Of a stretch of DNA of 15,000 nucleotides, positions 8,125-15,000 are shown piece by piece; within the stretch, counting starts at the first letter, position 1; each line of letters begins with the position of its first letter. The translations under genes were made by a program, and so were the position numbers. The DNA comes from Actinidia chinensis (Eukaryota > Streptophyta > Magnoliopsida > Ericales > Actinidiaceae), in NCBI GenBank assembly GCA_009663005.1, contig CM018916.1:9793398-9808397 (forward strand), read 5' to 3'. The notes beneath the pieces are model-generated. The model worked only from the letters and a program-made list of their open reading frames with translations. It was not told the DNA's origin and searched no databases.

Positions 8125-9700
8125 TAGTTTACACATACCAAGTTCTCGACGAATGGTCGCAGAAGCGGTCCTAGTGAAGTGGTTTTGTGAGCTGTCAGCC
8201 ATTTAAAAATCAGTACTTATAAATTTTAGTTCTACATCTCCTTTTGAACAGTGATCACGAATAAACACTGATGTATAATTTCAATCTGTTTTGTTCGTGA
8301 GTTTGAAGAATGGATTTTAAAATATTTATAGCACGTAGTGTTATCCATCTCCTAGGTATGTGATCAACTTTAATTAAGGTGTTGCTTAATATAAAGAAAC
8401 TGAGCACAACAACTGCCTGAAGCAATATTTGCTCAGCAGTGGAAGAGCAATGAATTTTGGTCTTACTAAAACCAAGAAACGCGTGAGTGTCCTGACAGTG
8501 AACGTACCACTTTGACTTTCGATCAATTTTGAACCCTGCAAAATCTGCATCTGAAATAACTTACTAAATCCAATGGACGTGAATTTAGGATACCATAAAA
8601 CCTAGATCTATAGCCAAGTAAATATCGAAAATTTTTTAACCGGCATAAATGTGATTCTTGTGGGACTGATTGAAATCTAGCAATTAGAAACAACTAAACA
8701 TGATATCTGGCCTTAGCCGTTAAATATAGTAAAATACCAATCTTCCTCTATATGGTTTAATGTCAACATTTTTTCTATTGTGCTTTATCAAGTTGGGGTT
8801 GTTGAAATCATTGGAGTTCATAAATTTTGAATTTTCTATACCAATTTCTGAGAAGATTCTTATATATTTAGATTGATTGATAAAAATTCTATTTTTAGTT
8901 GGCTTAATTGACGACTAAGAAGAAAGTTTGTTCACCAATAATACTCTTTAAAATTCTTTTTGTATAATTTTTGAAAATTCACTACACATGTTCTCATTGT
9001 TGATCCAAAAATGATATCATCAACATATATTGCACAAGGTAATCATTATTTTTGATTTTGGTAAATAAGGTAGTGTCATATTTTCCTCTGTAAGCCTTTT
9101 TCCATAAGAAATCAACTGAATATTTCATACCATGCTCTTGGGGTTGTTTCAAGCATACAACGGCTTGGTCCATTTGAATATTGATTTGAAATTCTGATTT
9201 CAAAATCGGGTGGTTATTCAACATAAACTTTTTCAGAAATGACACATTTAAAAATGCACTTTTGACATCATTTGAAATAATTTAAAATCTTTATAGGACG
9301 CAAAAAAAACTAATAGCATTCTTATAGCTTCAAGACGAGGACGGGCAAAGGTTTCTTTCATAGTCAATACCTTCTTCTTGTTGAAAAACCGTAGGCTACG
9401 AATCTAGCGTTATTTCTAATGAATAATGCATTTTCGTCCTTTTTATTACGAAAAACCCATTGTTTTTCAATAATGACTGATGTGTGGGTTAGGAACCACA
9501 GTCCAAACATTGTTCCTCTCAAATTGGTTAGAGCTCTTTTGCCATGGCCATTAACCAAAAATCATCAGTTTCAGCTTTTCAATATTCTTAGGCGTCAATT
9601 TCTGAGACAAAAAGCCATGTTATTACAACATGTCGAAGTGAAGATCGTTAATTACACTTGTGAGGGGTCAATAGAATTTGATCAATAGAGTGATCGTTAA
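8125..9700 (-). pseudogene. Copia reverse transcriptase and RNase H remnant
   Basis: Reading right to left on the minus strand, the RT starts with SVIIEKQWVFRNKKDENALF and NNARFVAYGF (within 9558-9364), then ETFARPRLEAIRMLL. The next fragment (9245-8994) holds GKYDTTLFTKIKNND. The catalytic YVDD codons are intact at 9016-9027 (IYVDDIIFGS) but are shifted by one base from that fragment. Next come IFINQSKYIR, ENSKF, VDIKPYRG and RPDIMFS. RNase H shows SDADFAG (8534-8551) then KIDRKS and STAE. The C-terminal tail FIRDHCSKGDVELKFIST lies at 8275-8211 and IRRELGM at about 8155-8135. The domain order and spacing match a complete Copia pol end. At least several frameshifts and stops break it, so no active enzyme is expected. 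Confidence 0.92.
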
Positions 9701-9859
9701 CAATTCTCCAAGATTAGGAAATGTTGATCTTGTTCAGATGAGATGCATTTTTCATACTTTCTTCTTATTCGAGGTATTGAGAGATTTGATCTTTTGAATT
9801 AATATATTATCATTATTTTTTGTAGCATTAATATCATCAGCATATAAATCCAAGGGTAT

Positions 9860-11190
9860 TAGGTTTGAAGAATCACTAATAAAATTGCAACATGTATAGA
9901 CTCTTCATAGTTCAAGTTTTTCTGTGGGTTATAGACTCATAAGACTTGCTATTAGTAGACTATTCAAGAATATGCCTTTATAGATTGAGCATTAAAATTT
10001 ATCCCAAAGATTTTTGTCATTTAGAATAAAGCATTATAACCAAATTACTTGAAAAAAACCCATATGGGTGTTGTCTATTCAAAGCTCATAAGGAGTATTT
10101 CAAGTTTGATCTAATGACTACAAGATTTATAAACAACAAGTGTATTTACAGCTTAAGCCCAAAAATACTTAGGCAAGTTATGTTATTTAAACATGGTTTA
10201 GCCATTTCTGGAAGAGATTATTTTACGTTCAAAACTCTTTTGGTTGAGGTGTTCCTAGGTGCAGAGAAGTGTGTGAAAAATCCGTGATCATCACAATATT
10301 TTCAATATCTTGATTATCAAACTCGCTACCTCTATCACTAAGAATATTGGTGATAGTGCAACCTATTTCATTTTGTGCCTTTTTATAAATTTTACAAGCA
10401 ATGTGTGCTTCATTTTGTGAGTAAGGAAAAAGTACCTACGTAAAACGGGAAAAATCATCAACAATTACAAATGCTTATAATTTTCCACCAAGACTACAAA
10501 ACCCTATTTTGGGACCAAATAAATCATATGCAGGCAGTTGAAGTGGTCTGATGTGGAAATATATTTCTTCTTGAAAAGATGTTTTATGTTCTCCCTGTTG
10601 ACATGCATCACAAATTTTTATCTTTACAAACTTGATTTTAGGAAACTTAACTAATCATGCTTATTCAATTATCAAGTAAATCATACTACATTCCTAATCT
10701 CGATGGCCATAACCAACTATTTTCATTATAGCCGCAAACTTTTAACATCTTGACTAACTAGACTATCAAGTCAAATGTGTATACATTTTCCAGTCTAGAT
10801 GCGAAAAATAATTTTTTATTATTAGAGCAATGCGTAAACTTCATTATTTTTATCAATATAGCCTTATAGTTTTTATCCCATAATTTGACTTATACTTATA
10901 GATTATGTTTAAGGCCATCAACAAGTAAAACATTTTCAATGCAAGATGAGAGTATTGTTAATTTTTCCAATCCAATATTTTAACCTCTTGAATTATCACC
11001 AAATGTGACAATCCTCCATCCTTGGGTGTGAAAGAAGAAAGCTTATTGGATTGTCTCCCGCATATGTCTTAGCAAGCGCTGTCCATAAACCCATTTATCC
11101 GAGCTCCCCATATGACTTAGGCATACTTACAAAATACATCAATAACTCTTTTGGTACCCAATGTTTCTTGGGTCCGTGAAGGTCAGGTTT
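9860..11190 (-). pseudogene. Copia protease and integrase remnant
   Basis: On the minus strand, AWVPKPDLHGPKKHWVPKE (near 11200-11145) precedes the protease. The protease active-site DSG-C appears as DSAC (11072-11083), with the glycine changed to alanine and a stop right after. A frame-shifted RHM follows; family members have SRHMTG there. The integrase begins with a zinc-type segment, CDACQQG (10592-10612), then RPLQLPAYDLFGP. The catalytic core shows AFVIVDDFSRFT ending in a stop where tryptophan is usual (10436-10462), then LSDRGSEFDN (10313-10342) carrying the second aspartate. THFSAPRNT (10248-10274) and SLPEMAK come from the third conserved block. These are the expected D, D and E regions. 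Frameshifts separate the pieces. Confidence 0.92.
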
Positions 11191-11699
11191 GGGTACCCAA
11201 GCTTTAATGAGTATTCAATGGTTAATATTTTTTTAAATTGATCCCTTATAATGTATGTTGTGAATAACTTTATTCAGAGGATAAGTATTTACAATTGTCC
11301 ATTTCTTCATATGGACTTTATAAGTATGTGAATGAAGAATTGAAAGAAGATTCTTGCAAGAAATTTTTATAAAATTTGTTTTTTTATTCTTAGGAGCAAC
11401 TATCCCAAACCTTTCCTTATTAAAGGACGACAGTCTTTGTCTTCCAAGTAGCATATCTAAGTTGGTTTGCCATCTACAAATTTTGCTAAGGTTTTATTTA
11501 AGTCTTTAATAATGGTTTCTTTTAGCCTAGTATTTTCTTCTTCTAGAATCATTGACGACTTGAATCTAGAATTGAGAGTTATTGTTTATTTTTAGTAATT
11601 TTCATTTTCATATTTTCAAAGTAACTTATCTCTTCAAAAATTCATTTTCTTTCTGTTTTAAGAGTTCGTATTACATGTAGTTTTAATATGTTTTTAACA

Positions 11700-12804
11700 T
11701 AACTCATCATAGACCTTTGCAGTTCTTCATAAGAAGGTAATTAATCATCAATATTTAAAAGACTACCTCATTCTCCTTTTGCCATGGGCAAAAATTGCCA
11801 ATCTCATTTTCGCTCCCTCTTGTTCTGATTCACTTCCTTCTGAATCATCCAGTGACCTTTAAGGCTTTCTTTGAATTTACTTTCCTTCCTTCTTAAGGCG
11901 AGGGCATCTGATGTATATGTCCTAGGCTTGTGGCCTCGAAGCAAGTTTGGAGTATCCTTTTTGCTTGTTCTCCGTAAGGAGTCTCTTTCAATTATGCTTC
12001 TTATTGAATGTTTTCTCCTTTCTCATAAACCTTTTGAAATCTTTTGTATAGTGGTCACTTTCTTTATTGTCGTCACTCTCTCCTCTTCTTCTTCTTACTT
12101 TCTTGCTGAGAGGATTGAGTGCGAGACTTCTTTTGGCTTTGCTTCTTCTTCTCGTCCTTCAACATGATTCATGGGTCATGAATTGAACCCAAAAGTTAAT
12201 CAAGACTCATTGTAGTGAGATCTTTAACTTCTTCAATAGCTGTGACTTTTGCATCCCACAGTTTTTGGTAGAGACCTAGAAGTTTTCTCCATTTTCCACT
12301 TAGTATAACATTTGCCAAGAGAGTTTAGAATTTCAGATTAGTAAATCTAGTAAACATCTTCAGAAATGATTCTTCAGATTTCATACAAAATAATTCATAC
12401 TCATACTACCTACTGATTTTAAGATTTTTTACTTGATTTGGTACCTTCATAAGTCACTTTCAAGTTTAATCCCATATTTTCTTTGCTGATTCGCAGGCAG
12501 AGATTCGTTAAACTCATTTGCATATAAAGACAATATAACAATTATAGCTTTATACTATAAAGTTAAATTCAGCATGAAAAATCTCTTTAGCCCATTCTTC
12601 CTCAGTTTTAAGTTACTTTTTGTCTTTCAACTATTTCGGTGGGAAATATAAGGGACCATCCCCTAATAATTTTTCAAGCTCATAATCCAAGCTTGAATGT
12701 AAATTCTCATCATTTTTCTTCCAATATGTATAATGATTCCCATAAATAAGGAGACCTATTTGAGGAGTGCACTTCGGCGAAATCATTCCATTTGTGTTTG
12801 TCAT
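11700..12804 (-). pseudogene. Copia gag remnant
   Basis: The ATG at 12802-12804 lies about 40 bases inside the primer site and opens MTNTNGMISP, followed by IYGNHYTYWKKN and SLDYELEKLLGDGP. This matches the 'NY-YW' start and 'DYELW' region of plant Copia gag. KAIIVILSLYANEFNES and VGSMSMNYF follow with stops between. An acidic and lysine-rich linker precedes a decayed zinc knuckle at 11886-11944, read as C-F-E-A then GHI and CPRLKKE. The second cysteine is lost and the frame is shifted. LPMAKENE follows. Gag would coat the element RNA in the particle; this copy is broken. Bases 11210-11690 on the same strand hold the poorly conserved linker before protease. Confidence 0.85.
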
Positions 12805-12842
12805 GTTCGTAACCTCTTTGATTTAACCAATATTAGAGGTTA

Positions 12843-12855
12843 GGCTCTGATACCA
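12843..12855 (-). other. Primer binding site, initiator-Met tRNA type
   Basis: The minus strand reads TGGTATCAGAGCC with no gap after the LTR end CAACA. This is complementary to the 3' end of plant initiator methionine tRNA, the usual primer of Copia elements. It fixes both the orientation of the element and the inner boundary of the 5' LTR. Confidence 0.95.
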
Positions 12856-13418
12856 TGTTGCCTAGATAATCAACCCTAAAGGGGGGGCATACGGTTTGTT
12901 TGACAACTTTTCTTTTATAAAAAATTATACCGCATTAAAAGCAGTATGTATGCAAATAATATAAATGAGATAATAATAACGGAGATAGGAGAAGAGATTC
13001 AAACTGGCGATTTACTAGTGGTTCGGTCCACTGACCTACTTCCACTCCCCAATCCCCACTTGAATTTCAATCCACTAAGCCAAACTCCTTGCGGGTGGAG
13101 GTCAAACCGTTACACGTCCAAAAGCACACCACGCTTCGTTACAAGGTGGAAATCCCCTTCACACCTCACAAGGGCACACCAACCCTCAGGTCAAACCACC
13201 CTGTGATACAACACTGTTGATAGGATTTGAGATTTTCTCTCACAATACTTCTCCTTTTTGAGAGATATACAATGAGATTTTTACAATGATAGCTCTCATA
13301 GAACCTCTTGTATGAATAAAACTTAAAAGGCTCAAGGGAAATTCAAGGAAGTATGCTTTGAGTTCTAAACTTGTTTTTCTCACTTGATTGCTTTGGTAAA
13401 AGGAGAGCTAAGGATATG

Positions 13419-13427
13419 TATTTATAG
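13419..13427 (-). promoter_or_regulatory. LTR TATA box (5' LTR, would drive gag-pol)
   Basis: The minus strand reads CTATAAATA, a strong plant TATA consensus, about 80 bases past the last array unit in the element's direction. It is conserved at the same place in the other LTR. Transcription would start near 13390 and run left through the primer site. Confidence 0.7.
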
Positions 13428-13499
13428 GCTTTGCAAGAATATAACCTGGCGGGAATTTGAAATTTCTTCCATTTTCAAATTTGAAATCACTTTTCAAAG

Positions 13500-13950
13500 T
13501 CAAAAATTGTGCTATCCAAATTTTTCAAAAGTGGGCAACTACATTTTCAAAGTTCAGAAATTGTTTTGCTCTACCAATTTTTGTCAAAGTTGCAACACAT
13601 TTTCAAAGTCAGAAATTGTCTGCTAACCAATTTCTGCAAACTTGGAATGCCAAATTTCAAAATCACGAAATTGTTGCTATCAATATTTTTTAAATTGGAA
13701 TCAATTTTCAAAGTCAAAATTGTTGCTATAACGCAATTTTTCAAACTTGGAATCAAATTTTCACAGTCAGAAATTGTTTGCTAGCATATTTTTCAAATTT
13801 GGACTTAAATATTTTAAAGTCAGAAATGGTTGCTAGCTCAATTTTTCAAACTTGAATCAATTTGCAAATCAAAATTATTACTAGCCTATTTTTTTTAAAT
13901 TGTAATTAAATTTTCAAAGATAAGAATTATTGCTAGCACATTTTTTTAAT
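13500..13950 (-). repeat. U3 tandem array in the 5' LTR, period about 52 bp
   Basis: Nine degenerate units are marked by a TGCTA-like anchor near 13510, 13567, 13621, 13675, 13724, 13779, 13831, 13879 and 13931, giving steps of 48 to 57 bases. Each unit carries (A/T)TTTCAAAGTCAGAAATTG before the anchor and an AATTTTT-AAA-TTGGAATC part after it. The unit count equals that of the other LTR, so the array predates insertion of this copy. Confidence 0.85.
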
Positions 13951-14259
13951 AATTTTAAATGTAATGAATTTTTGTATTTTTAAAAGCATTAGGAATATTA
14001 GGTCATTTTAGAGTCTCAAGAATTTTAACATACAGGCTTACAAAAATACCCTAATGAAAGTTTCTTCATTCTTGAGATCTTCAGTGCTTGAAATCTTCTT
14101 TCTTCTTGGCTTTGCAGTCCAACTATCTTCGATTATTTTTGTCTCCTTGAGAATATGTGCTTTGAATGTTTCTGCAATACTATCATCCTATTGATTAAAT
14201 TACATTGAGCAATAAGATAGAATTTGTTATCATCAAATTTGGCAACTAATCGGATTGAC

Positions 14260-14267
14260 GCCATAGG
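14260..14267. repeat. Left 8-bp target duplication of the hAT-like element
   Basis: GCCATAGG directly precedes TAGGGGTG. The identical octamer follows the element at 14830-14837. Confidence 0.85.
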
Positions 14268-14829
14268 TAGGGGTGACCCACAAATGAACCGAAAAAAACA
14301 TCCGAGAATCGAACCAATCCGCTCATTGGATTGGATGGTTAGGTTATGGTAGCTCTTGGGTTCGGTCTGGTCCTAAAAATGTTTGATTGAAAGATTAGAT
14401 CGGTTCGGTTTCGGCTTAGCTGTTTTCGGAACCGGAACCGAACCGAACCGAAACCGGAACCGAACCGAATCGACAACCAAGCTTTAATAAAAGATTAGGT
14501 GGACTTAGCCACACCGGATAATTACTCGTTTAAACAATTTTCTTTTCTTGTGTGTGACATTTTTTTAATGTTGAGGACTTTGTTTTTTATTTGAGTTTAT
14601 ATTTTTTGTATTTTTTAGAATGAAAATAGTAACAGGTAGAACACCAAACCTACCTTTTAGAAACCTTGGAAACGAACCGAACAATCCGAACCGAGTCGGG
14701 ATTGTCGGTTCGATTCCAATTATGATTGGTTCGGTTCTGGTTCCAAAAAATTAGAAACCGATTGATTGATTGATCGCGTTCTGGGTTACGGCCAATGAAA
14801 CGAACCGAACCGATCCATGTGCACCCCTA
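14268..14829. mobile_element. hAT-like non-autonomous DNA transposon (562 bp)
   Basis: The ends are TAGGGGTGACCC on the left and, read inward from the right, TAGGGGTGCACA, so the first eight bases are a perfect terminal inverted repeat. An exact 8-bp duplication, GCCATAGG, flanks it; eight bases is the hAT superfamily hallmark. Subterminal regions are dense in AACCGA and its complement TCGGTT (for example 14433-14468 on the left, 14660-14760 and 14803-14813 on the right), the kind of repeated motif that hAT transposases bind. The middle, about 14515-14645, is AT-rich and no transposase is encoded, so it depended on an enzyme made elsewhere. A strong GGTTCGG/CCGAACC hairpin can form near 14400-14450. 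Confidence 0.88.
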
Positions 14830-14837
14830 GCCATAGG
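14830..14837. repeat. Right 8-bp target duplication of the hAT-like element
   Basis: This GCCATAGG copy is followed by GCTAACA, the resumed LTR end. Confidence 0.85.
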
Positions 14838-14844
14838 GCTAACA

Positions 14845-14849
14845 AAAAT
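14845..14849. repeat. Right target-site duplication (AAAAT) of the Copia element
   Basis: These five bases immediately follow the LTR terminus ACA and are identical to 5229-5233. Confidence 0.8.
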
Positions 14850-15000
14850 CTTTTTGTCCATAATTTTCTCCTTTTTGGTGCTTTAGTCTCGAAGCACGTA
14901 AAAAGTAAAAGTAAAATGACTATAAGTTTGAAAAAGTTTACTCAAATAAAAAATAAATTAAAAACACTGGTTTGTAGGTTCTGTTGTTAAGAATTTTTAG

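Larger units (their letters stand above)
5234..14844 (-). mobile_element. Degenerate full-length Ty1/Copia LTR retrotransposon
   Basis: The element runs right to left: 5' LTR 12856-14844, primer site 12843-12855, gag, protease, integrase, reverse transcriptase and RNase H between 12804 and about 8125, a 1.5-kb spacer, polypurine tract 6618-6630, and 3' LTR 5234-6617. Integrase before reverse transcriptase is the diagnostic Copia order. Both LTRs begin TGTTGCC and end CTA(A)CA in plus orientation, and AAAAT flanks the whole. The length is 9611 bp, of which 570 are a later hAT insertion and its duplicated target. LTRs of about 1.4 kb and a long spacer after RNase H are larger than in compact Copia elements. 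The domain wording (CDACQQG, SDADFAG-x-K-IDRKS) is general to several plant lineages, so I leave the lineage open. It has no intact reading frame and cannot act autonomously. Confidence 0.95.
12856..14844 (-). repeat. 5' LTR of the Copia element, interrupted by a hAT-like insertion
   Basis: The LTR starts TGTTGCCT and ends GGCTAACA in plus orientation. The 1989 bp include a 562-bp insertion and its 8-bp target duplication, leaving about 1419 bp of LTR against 1384 bp in the partner. It carries the minus-strand TATA box at 13419-13427, the repeat array at 13500-13950 and about 560 bases between the TATA box and the primer site (R plus U5). The insertion lies only 15 bases from the outer end, so the promoter part is not split. 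Confidence 0.95.

Noticed and set aside
11871..12167. Plus-strand 98-codon frame with serine runs
   Set aside because: It is antisense to the gag linker and zinc-knuckle remnant. The serine and leucine content comes from reading lysine/glutamate codons backwards.
13384..13784. Overlapping plus-strand frames repeating FKVxNC-like segments, also at 5876-6061
   Set aside because: They are translations of the 50-bp LTR array. The repetition is in the DNA and appears in several frames at once, as expected for non-coding repeats.
14850..15000. Any feature in the last 150 bases
   Set aside because: AT-rich flanking DNA with no frame, repeat or motif I can support.

Overview
The window reads as nuclear DNA of a flowering plant, most likely a eudicot. 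It is AT-rich overall, has no compact gene layout, and is filled with decayed, nested transposable elements of plant type. These include a Ty1/Copia element primed by initiator-Met tRNA, a hAT-like non-autonomous element with AACCG motifs, and a transposon-associated gene of the kind Pfam calls 'putative gypsy type transposon' (PF04195). I found no intact host gene, no tRNA or rRNA gene and no CRISPR. The family calls rest on residue patterns I recognise; no database was searched.

Left part (1-4200): bases 1-660 hold diverged sequence in which a TCGCC motif recurs, often 15-18 bases apart. Bases 705-2992 on the minus strand carry a broken, intron-containing PF04195-like gene with a C-terminal coiled coil and acidic tail. 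Two introns can be placed from splice sites that join recognisable protein on both sides, and a TATA box lies upstream. To its right, 3240-3990 looks like a promoter or LTR region on the opposite strand. This layout suggests an antisense accessory gene next to the 3' LTR of a Tat-lineage Gypsy element, but that is inference.

Middle (4200-5233): a GA microsatellite, a CpG-richer block of unknown nature, and a 220-bp MITE-like element with a 7-bp target duplication.

Right part (5234-14844): one nearly complete Ty1/Copia retrotransposon in minus orientation. It is bounded by the 5-bp duplication AAAAT on both sides. From right to left it has a 5' LTR (12856-14844), a tRNA-iMet primer site directly against the LTR, gag, protease, integrase, reverse transcriptase and RNase H remnants, a 1.5-kb spacer, a polypurine tract and a 3' LTR (5234-6617). 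The polyprotein is broken by many frameshifts and stops. The spacer contains an unexpected plus-strand, charged, coiled-coil-like reading frame. Both LTRs carry nine degenerate repeats of about 50 bp just upstream of a TATA box, a plausible enhancer array. A 562-bp hAT-like element later jumped into the 5' LTR near its outer end. It made the 8-bp duplication GCCATAGG, and the sister LTR preserves the empty site.

Order of events: the Copia element inserted into pre-existing DNA, and the hAT element then inserted into its 5' LTR. Many differences between the two LTRs are single-base indels, so some breaks may be sequencing or assembly errors.
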